Shown: positions 52,364-63,756 of the stretch, one piece after another | Numbering within the stretch: the first letter of the stretch is position 1 | How the letters are laid out: each line of letters begins with the position of its first letter | Assembly (NCBI GenBank): GCA_964036275.1 | Contig: OZ038433.1 | Span: 5,063,048 to 5,127,047, forward strand | DNA length: 64,000 nt | Reading direction: 5' to 3' | Source of the DNA: Litoditis marina | Taxonomy: Eukaryota > Nematoda > Chromadorea > Rhabditida > Rhabditidae | Translations under genes and position numbers: made by a program | The notes under the pieces: generated by a model | The model's input: only the letters and a program-made list of their open reading frames with translations | Databases searched by the model: none | What the model was told of the DNA's origin: nothing

Positions 52364-55300
52364 AACAACCCTAATGACGTGAAATGACAACTTGAGGAAA
52401 TACCGCGTTTTTGATGTAGTTTTATCTCATTACACACCGTAGTTCACAAGCTTTCAACGGAATAGCAACAAAATCAAACTACAACACGGATTGGACCAAC
52501 GAGCACCGTATAGACTCGCTATGAAACTAGCACACTCTATGCAATGGTCCGGCCAGAAATTTTTCTCGCAAATGTAATTCTGCGCCAATTGCAACGTAAA
52601 TTTATATTTCGCATTGAGAATTTTCGTTGAAAAAAGTTTCGATCGCGCTTTAGAGTGTACTAGCGTTGGAATTTGGAGGAGATAAAAGATCTGAGAGTTA
52701 AGAATTTCTATGACGTTTTTCGGCACCGAAATGCTCTCAATGAGCGTTTGTTATATAGTCTGTTCCACCCACTTATAACCCTCTACAGCAATCTTCGCGA
52801 ACTTCTAGATCAACGTTTCGTAGTTTGATGTTTTCGGAATGATATCAATTTTCGCTATTGTGTTTTCTATCTATGCTACTGCAAACTATGAAAGTTTGAA
52901 ACGAAAATAATGATTTATACATTAGAAAAGCCTTCTAAATATGTGAGGGATTACTGTAGAAGGACATCAATTGGTGAAACAAACTATAATGATTCCGAAT
53001 TCTGCTGAAAACTGGTGAACACATGATTAAAAACCAACAATGTTATTTGTGAACAAACTCAAGAAGGCACTATTTGAGATCAAGGTTCGAACTCTCCAGA
53101 GTTAAAAATGTGAACTATACTGTTAGTCAATTGCACAGTCACGTGAAACATGTTAAACACATCAGAAGTCAGGAACGTGCTATGAAAAAGTGCTCAATTC
53201 TTCATTAGAATGCTAACTTTACGTGACTATGCAGTTTACTTCTAGTATATTGCACTTGTAAACGAGTCAACTCAAATTAGATTTCATCAATTTGAGTGTG
53301 TGAGTTCAATTTTCACCCTCCAGAGGTTTGCGACCCATTTTCGTTATTTTCGAACCAAACATGAGGTTCAACAGTAAAACAGAATAAACGTGAAATGGGA
53401 CTTTCTGAATATCAATTATCGCCCCTACATCAATGTGATGTGGCTATTTACTTAATTACTTTATGTCAGCGCTTAACGAGGTAACGCGAAAGCCAAACCG
53501 CTATATGATTTCCACGCAACTTCCTGTTCCCAAAGTGACAAGAAGTCTGAAATGTTAGGAATAAGCTAAGTTTGCGATGTACTACTCTGGGAAAATTTTA
53601 ATTTGACATAACTATATGGAATTCGTTGACTTCAGGCATAGTTTTATCGAGTATCACACAGAAACTCGAAAAAAAACAGAAAACAGTTGATAAGTGCAGG
53701 GGAACCGTAGCAAATTCGCATGAAAAGCTAACCTGTGAATGTTGTATTTGAATCTCGAATCGCGCTAGAAGTTACGCTGGGTTGTTCATACTTTTACGCA
53801 GCGTAAAGTTGCAGCTGCACCTGACTGCAAACATGTTGCGAAGCGACTGGAATTGCAGCTGGATGCAGCGTGAAAATGTATAAACATAGCCTGAGCAAAG
53901 CAGGTTGTCATCAACTACATTGTTCTTACACATAATGTGGCCAACTATGAGATGAGAATGAGTTCAGGTTCTTGATCGGGTATGGCTCGCACCACTTGCA
54001 CAATGCTACGGCGCAAACTTCTGATGTTTCATTACGTTTAATGTGTTTTCCTTGACTACTAGTACAGTTACATTGTAGTGCAAACCATACCATCAAATTC
54101 TCATGATTAGGAATAGAATAGTTTACTCGCGATTACACACGTGATTTTCTACATTAAAAACTAGATGTGACACTCCACTTCAACAAATGGAGTGAAAATT
54201 GAGGGAAAACAAGGGTATATTTACTCTAGGCGTTCATAGTAAACATGCAATTAAACAGTGATAGTCGATTGAGAAGTTGATTCTACCTTATAGCTTGTAG
54301 AACCAGTAGATAATTTGATAGAAAGTTGCAAGACACAACGTGGTTGAGTTTGTAGACGCGCTGTTTAGAGAAAGCCGACGTGTGTGGGAGACCGCTAAAA
54401 TAGGGCAGTGATTTCTTTAAGGTACTAAATACTAGATCATTTCCCCAAACGAGATCCTCATGCGCTTCTCATGAGATATCACTAGTTTCTCTACTGCAGC
54501 GGCTTTCAATAAAAGTAGTCCGTGGATGGTCATTACTTCCTCGTGGGAAGACCACGTTGCATCATTGTTCTCATGGAGTGCAGTGACGGTACTGCAGCAC
54601 TTATTACACTTCGTGCATTGCTCTCGCCTACAGTAAATTGTGCTTTTGATGTCGTATCGAATCTAGTCTGCAAAGTTTCGTGGTGTGAACGAGAAGCCCA
54701 CTACAATTTATTGTTAGAGCACTGTTTCGCTGCGTAGTATTTTTGCGCGAAAATGTCGGCGGACGTTTCAAACGACAACTTGGTTATACACTGAAGCTAT
54801 AATCGAGAACACCGTGTGATAAAATGAGATGTGCTTGCTTGGGCAGAGGAGACCATTCCTTATAACGTGAACGCAGTCCGAAATCCGTCCCCAAGTAGCT
54901 TACAGTACTACGCAAGTAGCCGTAAAACGCTTTTCAGCTAAACCAGATGAGAAGAAGGACTTTCGTCAGGCTTTGGATGTAGTCATAATCTGCTCATAGC
55001 TCGCGAGCAAAGCTCAGAATCCTTGCAAAACGTGTAAAGACAGTTTAAAACGTAGAAGAAGACTTTCAGTTTTATGTAGTAGCTCCAGGTGAAGCTGGTT
55101 AAACTGATACAGTTGGTCTAAATGTGGTCATTCTTGAACGGAATATTTTTGTCAAAGTTTATCTGAGGTAGAGGTTTTCACTTACTTTTATTCATTCCTC
55201 TCAACTGTTATTATACACTAGAACGATTAATTATAGCGTCCATCCTTGTTAATTAATCATATAGGGTAATGCGCTGTACAGTACCAACAGTGGCATCGCA

Positions 55301-56325
55301 CTTTTGGTTCGAATTTCGAATGAAACAGAGAAATGTAGTCAAACATGTAGCGTACACCGAGAGTCTACGTATGTGAGTACGAATACAATTGTAATATTAT
55401 TTCTACGGTTCTATAGAAATTTATCACAATAGAAGAATCACAATAAGTAGTAGTAGGATTAGTATTCCATTCACATTGTCCTATAAACACTACGTAGGAG
55501 ATCACGTAGTAAGACAATAGTAATGACTGAGTCTTCTATAATCTCTGGAATGAACTCTCAAAGTCGAAACTCTGCTATAATTGTCGCTCGAATAGAAAAG
55601 GAAAGCAGCTGAATACAAATGTGTACGCCGATTAAACTACAACTTAGATAAGGAAAACCCCTATACTTGTACTACAAGATACATCATGAGTATATACTGA
55701 CCACATACTGTTTGTTAACATCTCATTACTATGTATTCATTCATGTTAACCCTAACAATGTATATATCTGTGTTCTGAACTTCAGCCCTTCCTCGTTCAG
55801 AACGCACATGAAGTAAGAAGGAGAGAGAACACCATAATAAAAAACATCCTAAGAAGCTCTTCTAGAGAACATTCACCTGATGGAATTTATATCAAAAGTT
55901 ACTACGTACTTCATGCGTTTTCGTATAACTATGAAATGAACTTTAATTGAAAGGTACGCATTCAATTCAGAAAAGAGTCTAGACGTGGACTTTGTCCACG
56001 TAATAACAGGACCGCGAGTACATTCAATTAGAAGGTCTATCCCCAATCTTGCAAATAAGCTTTGTTTGCTCAAATTCGCGTCATCAATGTAGATAATTGA
56101 CTTTTTAGTGGTTTTTGTCCAGCTACTCGAACATTTCCTAAGATTCATAGAAACGCACTCAGCTAATTTTAGGAACGCTTGCGTCGATCTCATAGATTGC
56201 TTCAAAAACCGTACTTTTCAAAAAAAAAGTAACTTTCTGAGTAGTTAGACAACAAAGAAGATAGAAACACAAATGCAATGGAAATGTGACAAATAGTTTG
56301 CATTCTGTTGAAACAGCAAAATATT
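52364..56325. other. Gene-poor stretch, no supported gene
   Basis: Apart from one MITE (53116-53249) and fragments of dispersed repeats near 54000 and 54110-54185, nothing is recognisable. Open frames at 52454-52726, 54522-54737 and 55873-56205 lack domains and convincing splice sites. Confidence 0.45.
53116..53249. mobile_element. MITE with CACGTG arms
   Basis: Starts TATACTGTTAGTCAATTGCA with CAGTCACGTGAAACATG and ends TTTACGTGACTATGCAG then TTTACTTCTAGTATA; bounded by TA. One of the cleanest copies of the family. Confidence 0.8.
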
Positions 56326-56399
56326 TGCCGCCAGCAGGGGTCGAACCTGCGACCTTGGGCTTATTAGACCCACGCTCTAACCAACTGAGCTATGGCGGC
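56326..56399 (-). tRNA. tRNA-Ile (anticodon AAT)
   Basis: A 74-nt cloverleaf on the minus strand. The acceptor stem is GCCGCCA paired with TGGCGGC plus discriminator A; the D arm has TAGCTCAGTTGGTTAGAGC; the anticodon loop is CTAATAA between TGGGT and GCCCA; the T arm is CGCAGGTTCGACCCCTGC. Both internal promoter boxes are intact and there is no intron. It lies about 230 bases beyond the collagen stop codon on the same strand. Confidence 0.93.
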
Positions 56400-56628
56400 T
56401 GTGTTTGCTTCCTGACAGATTTCCGATTGGTCCTGACAGTCTAGCTGGTGCCGATTGAATACTGCATGTTCTAATTATTTTGCCAGTGTTCCACGTTCCT
56501 TAGGCTCCATTCTCAAGAGCCACAAATGACAAACATATTATGTTTATAAATAAATTCATTGCTCAAATTCATGAACCCTGCCACACAAAGATGACAACAA
56601 CAGAACGAACAGAATTTTATATATTTTT

Positions 56629-59290
56629 CTATGCCTTGAGAGAGACGCTTCTGCCGGGGCAGGGACAGTATTCCGCATCCGATCCTGGCATACCGTCAAC
56701 ACCTGGCTCTCCGGCAGGACCATCGGAACCGGGAGTTCCGTCGTTTCCGGGGGGACCGGCGGGACCGGCGGGACCGGGGGTTCCGGCGCCACTCGAACCG
56801 TCCTAGATCATAACTTTTTTGAGAATGTTATAGGTTTTTAGTACTAGACTTAGTAAAAAGCGGGGGTAAGATCAAAAAAGGAAAATAATGGACTTCGGCG
56901 ACGACGATGGTATTTCTGCTAACCAATACTGGTGTGTATTACTGTTATTTCAAGAACACCTATTTTACAACATTTTGGTTCGGATGCTAAAGTACTCCTG
57001 TTGAACGAACCTGTCCAGGAGCTCCTGCTGGTCCTGGGGCTCCGGCTGGTCCAGCGGGTCCGGGTAGGTTGGTGGTACGAACTCCGGGTTCTCCTGTAAA
57101 GGTTCGAAGTTTGTATATTTCGTAAACTATTATCTTTTCCGTTCTTTTACCAATACCAAAAGTTATTTACGACAAGAGCAACACATGGTGAGTGAAATCT
57201 GTCATGCTCGATAACTAATCATCCATGGGACCTACCTGGCTGTCCTGGGGCACCTGGTGCTCCGTTGTTTCCGTTGGCTCCGGGTGGTCCGGAGGGACCG
57301 GCTGGTCCGGGAGCTCCGTCGCCACCGCCCACACCAGGCTGGAAATTATAGAAATGAACTACATTCCGGAGTAACATCATAATCAACAACGAACACGTTT
57401 CAACTTAGTCCTCAAAACAAGATCTTTGAATACGTGTACCAGGTAGCCCACAGTATGGTGACTCATCGATAACTTCACTTTGCCCGCAGACTGAATACCA
57501 TGAACTATCTAATAACAGAACTTAGTGTATGAAATAAAAGTATCGTTTTGTATTTTGTGCAACAAGTAAAGTTTGTACAGGAGTTTTGATTGTGTCGGAC
57601 AAAATACATTGAATATTTCATGTAAGTCAATGGGACGAGTTCAATAGTGGCATAATACTAACCTGTCCGGGGTTTCCGTCGTTGCCAGCCTGACCGGGTG
57701 GTCCGTCGGGTCCGGGTGGTCCGGGTGGACCGGCCGGACACTCGATGCAGCCACTTCCGGCATCCATAGCAGAGGCCATGAGACCGGGAAGACCATCCTG
57801 ACCGTCCTCACCATCTTCTCCACGCTCTGGAAAGAAAATGGAGAAATACTTTTCTTATATCCTAGCTTTCTTTTCACGTAAAAATAGTTCAAAAATAGTT
57901 CAGTTAGTTGCTTTATACTAATTACTACAGAAATATATTGTGGATGATTACTTTTCCACTGGGTATATCACTAGGTATGAAATGGACGATGCTTTTCTAA
58001 CCGTGAGTATTGTTGTAGGTGGAAACTGCAAAAGAAAAACTCGTCTAATTGCTTAGGCTCAAAAATGTTTCACTTTTCCTGTTTCCCCTTCGTTACCTAC
58101 CTCCGGGAATTCCGTTCTCTCCGGGTGGTCCGGGAGGACCCTCGGGGCATCCAGAGGCCTTTGCAGCACAGCCTGAAACCAATCGTGGTCGTGATTCGTC
58201 ACCATTTAGTACCACAAACCCCACAGAACTCAACTTTGATTTTTATCATTTTTTCACAAACTTTCTCCCTTGGAAGAAGAGGAGAGTTCCTAACAAATGT
58301 GACCGAAAATGTAAACCGAAAATGTAACCGATCTGCACAAACACGTTCTGCTCTTCCCTGCAGTGACCCTCGATTAACACGTTTTTTTTTAAGTTTCGAA
58401 GAAAGAGAGTGTACTATGCGCTGTGCCAAATAGTTTTCTATGCAATTGGCATCTCTAGTCATGGCGAAGTACATGATATTCGATTGCTTCTTTTGTTCTC
58501 CAAAATACATTTCGAATTATTTCGATGAACTCACCGCAAACGGATCCTGAGGTGTCTGATTCGGAGAAGACGGCGTCACTCGGCTGCTCGGACGGTGCTT
58601 CGGCCGACGCCTCGACGCCGGTGGGCGGGGCCGAGTACTGACGACGTTGACGGCGGAGTTGCGCCGGAGGGGCGGACAACATCATCTGGGTCCACGCGTC
58701 ATCCGCATATCCCTGGAAGAGAAAAATGGAAGCTGTTAGATGTAACACTTCAATAGTTAGTATAGTGCAACTGTTTTTCAAGATACGAAGCTGTTTTCCG
58801 TGGAGTTGTGTAAGAATGTTCATAGTATCTTGAATAGTCATTCAACGCGTTCACGTATCATACTGTAAGTCAACTTCACAGTCACGAGGAACATGTTAAA
58901 CACAGCAGAACTCAAAAACGTGCACTGACAAAGTACACGATTACTGATTAGAATACGTACTTCACGTGACTATTCAATTGACTTCTAGTATACACAAAGT
59001 TAACTTTTTCATAGGTAATTATCTCGAGTTCTCCTGACTCTAGGTGGGGAAAAATACAACTTGCCTAAAATTTCTGCATATCCAGGAACTGTCTTGTATT
59101 GTGTTTCTTGTATTATCATGTTTTCCTTTTTGTTCATTCGAATTACCTTGAACTCGTCCAGCTCCTGTCTGACGTCATCATAGAAGTTGTTGATGTCCGT
59201 GAACAGATAGGCGGTGATGCACACCGCACTCAGGATAGCGAAGGCCGAACCAAAACAAGCGGTTGTCAACAAAACCGTGTTACCACCCAT
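56629..59290 (-). CDS. Cuticle collagen (7 exons, 305 aa)
   Basis: Nematode cuticle collagen. Exons in transcript order: 59290-59147, 58712-58535, 58172-58101, 57826-57663, 57338-57236, 57093-57011, 56802-56629; 918 nt, in frame to TAG. The N terminus has a hydrophobic membrane/secretion segment ([20 protein letters not shown]) then [17 protein letters not shown], the cuticle-collagen N-terminal domain. A basic LRRQRRQY site fits subtilisin-type cleavage. Cys pairs flank short and longer Gly-X-Y blocks interrupted by non-collagenous pieces ([13 protein letters not shown]), and the C terminus ends [14 protein letters not shown] after the last Gly-X-Y block. The start ATG immediately follows TTTGCAG, suggesting spliced-leader addition. 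Intron 1 contains a CACGTG-arm MITE. Seven exons is more than many worm collagens have. It would be secreted from hypodermal cells and cross-linked into the cuticle; I cannot assign a particular named locus. Confidence 0.93.
58861..58992. mobile_element. MITE with CACGTG arms (collagen intron 1)
   Basis: TACTGTAAGTCAACTTCACA, AACATGTTAAACACAGCAGA, and right TTCACGTGACTATTCAATTG with ACTTCTAGTATA. The left CACGTG is mutated to CACGAG. Same family as 53116-53249. Confidence 0.75.
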
Positions 59291-60085
59291 CTGCAAATGG
59301 GTACAATTACCACAAGTTTCACGTACGGAAACACGCAAGAATGGGTTCACGTACAGTAACACATTTCACGAACAAGTCAGTTAACGTAAACAACTCATTT
59401 CACGTATAACTTTATTCAATCATCTACATCAAAAAATAAGGCACTCGCTCATCAGAGCAATTTCTATAGTTAATCAGGTTCATTTAATTATTGGAACGAA
59501 TACTTAGAAACAAGCAATGATGTAGAATGTAGATTGAACGAAATAAAAAATCATTGGTAGGTCAAAGGAATGGAGAAATGGTAGCTGATAGAAGAATGTG
59601 ACAAATCTACCCAGTTCTTTTCGCCTTTTATAGCTGCGATATCAACTTTATCTGGTGGCTAACTGGTTGTCCAAACCACATTGGCGCATGATAAACATAA
59701 ATGAGATAACAAGTTCTAGCTCCAAATACAGATATCAGTAACCACACAACATGGCTAATCTACAGATGAGAGAGAGAGAGAGAAAGAGAAAGAAGGGTAG
59801 GTAAAAAGTGCTGTCACTCTTGCTCTCCCTTTTTTGCTAGAAGTTTCAAGGTTTCAATTAAAGTGATTCGTGTTCAAACTTTGTTAGTACAAATATTAGA
59901 CCACGATTCATTCCTTTTTCCTAATTTAGCACTTTTTTCTATTCTCGCAACTCTGAAACGACGTATTTCGACTGCAACATCAAAACAAACATTGAGAAAT
60001 CGAATACTTTATACATGTGCACTATATCAGGCGAGACCAGTAAGACCAGACACTACTGGATCACAAATATACATCATTTCATTCT
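59291..60085. other. Collagen upstream region / intergenic
   Basis: Presumed promoter side of the collagen gene. A GA-rich run lies at about 59765-59795. No exon or RNA gene was recognised; the plus-strand frame ending at 60117 overlaps the end of the Bax-inhibitor-family gene and is a shadow. Confidence 0.4.
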
Positions 60086-61113
60086 CTACTTTCTTCGGCT
60101 GTTGTTCATTCCCATAATCATCGCGAGACGCATGAAGATGTTCAACACATCCATGTAGATCGAAAGTTGCCTGCAATAAGATCAATAAACTGGATTACAA
60201 ACATTACAAAATCAATTTTTGCTTTTATATTTCTCATTCCAAAACTTGAACAGTTGAAAACCTGAATAGTTCATATTTAGTGATACTCGTACACTCGTGT
60301 TTCGCCAGTAACCTGAATGAAACTGTTTTTCAAACTTTAATTTTTTAATGAAGATCATTCTCGAAATCTAAAAACAACACCCGAAAGGTGGAATCGAACC
60401 ACTGCGACGCTAATCGCCTACAGGTTTGAAGCCTGCACCCCGGACCACCGAAGTTCATTCGGGCGAGATTAGAAATGAACGCGGTCGCCTATATAGGCGC
60501 CTTCCTGGCTGCGCCGTATCTAGTACGGGTTACTCGATTGCGGCAGGCTGGTAGGAAACGGTAAGAAGCGAAATATAAATTGCACGATTATACTTTGAGA
60601 AATAATAGAGTATTCAGATAACAAAGATAATAACTACATTAACAGTACTTTTTTAAAACAACAATAAACCAGATTTTCCACCAAAAATTAAAATTACGGA
60701 GTAAAATGCATTTTTTGCACTGTTTCTGTTGGCATAAAACTACCACAATCAGACTGTTTTCCCAACTTACTGGAACCAAATATGTGTTTTCTACTAAAAA
60801 ATGAACATTTCCTTTCTTAGTGGCTACTATCCTCGACTGTAGTGGCTAGCTACTAGTGACCGACTGACCTTGACTTTTCTTTTCTAGGCGCCAAGGAAAG
60901 CCACTTGCATACATCAGGGTGATTCTAGATTTGATCAATAGAGAGAGAAAACTTACGCATTGATGGGATCGTAGGTGGGTACGTTGTATTGCGATCCGTA
61001 CATTTGACTGGGGTGGGGGTGGATTTCGGCTCTTTTCACCAACTTCTGGGTATCATAGAGGAGGAAAGCGGAGAAAAGAATCAGACCGCCATACATCACA
61101 ACCGACATCATAC
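60086..61113 (-). CDS. GHITM/TMBIM (Bax inhibitor-1 family) protein, last two exons
   Basis: Two C-terminal exons, 61113-60957 and 60170-60086, joined in phase. They encode MMSVVMYGGLILFSAFLLYD, TQKLVKRAEIHPHPSQMYGS, YDPINAQLSIYMDVLNIFMR and the end MGMNNSRRK. This matches the end of growth-hormone-inducible transmembrane protein (GHITM, TMBIM5), a mitochondrial inner-membrane member of the Bax inhibitor-1 family linked to cristae structure and ion exchange: the LYDTQK signature, DPIN and the LSIYMDxLNIFMR motif with a short basic tail. The exon at 61113 begins at an acceptor, so upstream exons must lie beyond; I could not find them in the window with confidence, and they may be past its right end or in a long intron. 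The last intron holds a tRNA-Sec gene. Confidence 0.88.
60378..60464 (-). tRNA. tRNA-Sec (anticodon TCA)
   Basis: An 87-nt gene on the minus strand with the features of eukaryotic selenocysteine tRNA: it begins GCCCGAATGAAC, has the long extended acceptor/T arms, the anticodon stem-loop GCAGGCTTCAAACCTGT with TCA, a long variable arm GGCGATTAGCGTCGC, and ends GTGGTTCGATTCCACCTTTC then GGGTG. It is nested in the last intron of the GHITM-like gene, in the same orientation. It supplies Sec for UGA recoding; C. elegans is known for a single selenoprotein, thioredoxin reductase. Confidence 0.96.
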
Positions 61114-62130
61114 CTACAAGTAAAAAGTAATGAAAAAGAAATATAACACGGACACATTATATGAAAATTTACGATCTCAGGTGAAAAGTCAAGGGAATAA
61201 AAGGGCCTAGAAGGGAGGTTTCGGGTAATCGAGTGGTTGGGGGCCTCAAAGGCCCTAAAAGGCCCGCGATTCTACAGTCAACTGCGCCCGCCCGCGAATA
61301 ATGTGCTCGGCGGCTAAAACCCGATTAGTCCTTCAACTCGTGAAAATTTAGAAAATTTACTAATTTTATAGGTTTTTTTCTTGTTATAATTTATTTTATG
61401 TATAGTTTTTTGTTTATGTATAGTAGCTGGCAGACCATTCGCTTAACCTAGAATAAATGTAGTTTGCTAGCAATAATTGCACGAAAGTTGGCCACATGTT
61501 ATTTCTATTAACCGAAATCCAAATCAACGCCTTAATCCTGTCTATATATGTTAAAATAGCACGTTTCATGTTTTATACACCAATAATGTATGGTTATGTT
61601 CATATACCAGTAAGGTGTGACCACTGTACAAAATGGGCCCTATTTAATCATTTGAAATACGTAAAGGTTCACGATTTTCATTGAGAAATGAAAAGTTTCT
61701 TTCGAGATTGACGAAAAACAGTCAGTTTTTGGATTTTTTATGGCTGCTCGTCTATTCGGACAACCTTATTTGGGTATGATTACCCCCTTTTGCAGGTGCT
61801 GTCACTTGTAGTTTGTAGTATCGAACAACATTTTGCGTAATCACACTCAGTGTGTAAGCAGACAGGTGATTGGGTTGGGTAGAATCCATCATAGAGAACT
61901 GACGTACATCCTAATTATTCCGTTTCCCACTTTCACATAATTGTCATCATTCCTTTGTGGATTCTACCCCACCCAATCACCTATCTGCTTACGCACGCCA
62001 TGTATATATAGCGGTTAAACGCAATGTTTTCTGACTTCAAGTTTAGTACGATGAAAAATTGGATATTAATTATCGAAAACACTTGTGATATTTTGAAATT
62101 TTTTGTAAAGATCATTCGAAAATTTCAAAC
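61114..62130. other. Unassigned sequence between GHITM-like exons and a small plus gene
   Basis: May be intron of the GHITM-like gene. It contains the palindromic element at 61851-61996. A 62-codon plus frame at 61496-61684 has no visible domain or splice support. Confidence 0.4.
61851..61996. mobile_element. MITE with 39-bp inverted ends
   Basis: Left TGTGTAAGCAGACAGGTGAT then TGGGTTGGGTAGAATCCA; right TGGATTCTACCCCACCCAAT then CACCTATCTGCTTACGCAC. The arms pair along nearly 40 bases. No second copy was seen in the window. Confidence 0.8.
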
Positions 62131-63360
62131 ATGAGCCAGGTTTTGAACTATTCTTCGTCTCTGATTGTGTACTTTAGCATTTTCAGATTATTTTCTGTCT
62201 CAATTTTGGATGGAGTGCTGTGTTCGTGTTTATAAAGAAAAAGCTCTGTGGAGGCGCCGCTCAAAACAAGGAGTTTCTGGGAAAGGTAAGCTGCGTACAT
62301 TATAATATTAGTACGTTTAAAAAAAGGATAACCATCGTGTCACGATGGCACTTATCCATGAACTTTGGGGCGGTTTACACATGCAAATTTACCTTTTTGG
62401 TTATGATAAGTGGTTTTGGTTGCATTTGAGATGCAACCCGGTTGCATTTTGGTTGCATGTGTAATTGGCCGAACGTTGGCGTATTAAAATCGACGAACCG
62501 TTCAAAAATCATTCACACCTCCACCCAGCAATGCTTGAAATGTTGGCTGGTGTTTTCGCCGCCCTTTCCTATTAAACTTTGAAAAAAAAACTATTGAGTT
62601 AACGATTTTTCGATGTGTCCAATTCTGTTCTCGGTGCGCGTTTATAGACAGTCGCAAATCAAAAGAAACATTGACCTCGCGCTCATTTGCTCTACATTAT
62701 AACTGCTCAGAGCTTGGTTAATTTGAGAGAATTTCTATTGGCAACATTTTTTTAGTATTTGTTTGTTTTCAGGCTCATTTTCGCCTCGCTGTCTTCTCGT
62801 TGCTGGAGAGAACCGGGTATCAATTGTCGCAAAGGTCAGTTATAGTTAACGTTTACTATTTCTCAACTTGACGATCTCGCAAAAGCTCTATCATAGTAAG
62901 CGTTGGTCATTTTGAAGCAGAACAATCTTTGGTTTTTCATTCAGAAAGAACGGAATTTTTCGCTGTACATGTGCCGCATCCCAAGAGTTTCAATTTATAT
63001 ATTGTATAGGTTGGAAAAAGCTTCAATCTGTTGTATTTCAAAACTGGCTGAATAGCTTCAAAAATTGAAGTGATGGGACCACTTTTTGCCCCACCTAGGA
63101 AAAATTACCCGTTTTGACAAGTTTCCTATGAAATACGGGTTTCCATTCCATTTAATAGTTCGCAGCAAAAATTGAAAAAAAACAAAACGAGCACATGTGA
63201 GAAGTGTTGTACTGATATTCGTGGAATTCACGAAAAGTTGAAATCAAGGTTGGAGTCTCATTTAATCACATGTTTGGTTATTTCTATCGCAATACTGTAA
63301 GCACATCTGTGTCCCACAATACAGCTAATGTCACTGATGTTTGCTTTTTACAGGATTTGA
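62131..63360 (+). CDS. Possible very small membrane-protein gene (about 58 aa)
   Basis: Exons with good signals: 62187-62285 (after TTTTCAG, ending AAAG|GTAAG), 62773-62834 (after TTTTCAG, ending AAAG|GTCAGT) and a short end after TTTTTACAG at 63354. They read IIFCLNFGWSAVFVFIKKKL, then GGAAQNKEFLGK, AHFRLAVFSLLERTGYQLSQ, RI and a stop. A 9-nt first exon ATGAGCCAG (62131-62139, donor GTTTTG) would give MSQ in phase. One hydrophobic segment is followed by a basic stretch. The first exon is speculative because its donor is weak, and an upstream exon is possible. No family recognised. Confidence 0.4.
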
Positions 63361-63580
63361 ACGTAAATCTGATGAGCGTTTTCGTGATATGGGACTGACG
63401 ATAACGACTTCTCCGTAGGAAGAGCTACATCTATTTTCACACGAAGAATGTGGTGAGTAACAACACACTTCAATTTTTTGCCCAAGTAGTTCGGCGAAGC
63501 TTCAGTTATTTTATTTAATGTCCACATATGTTATGCGAAACTCCTAACTAAACAACCTTTCAAAATCACACCATTACTTA

Positions 63581-63756
63581 GCCAGTGGCTGTATTCACTA
63601 AACTCAAATAGGCGGATAACTTACACAAACCGTATTCACTAACTCAAATAGCGCTGTCTGATAAGACAGCCAGTGGCTGTATTCACTAAACTCAAATAGG
63701 CGGGTAACTTACACAAACCGTATTCACTAACTCAAATAGCGCTGTCTGATAGGACT
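63581..63756. repeat. 88-bp direct tandem duplication
   Basis: GCCAGTGGCTGTATTCACTA starts at 63581 and again at 63669; the two 88-base units are nearly identical. Each unit also contains an internal repeat, GTATTCAC-TAA-CTCAAATAG. Confidence 0.9.

Noticed and set aside
55873..56205. 110-residue minus-strand open frame
   Set aside because: No family resemblance and no convincing splice sites; could be reconsidered if conserved in relatives.
59863..60117. 84-residue plus-strand open frame
   Set aside because: Overlaps antisense the last exon of the GHITM-like gene; shadow frame.
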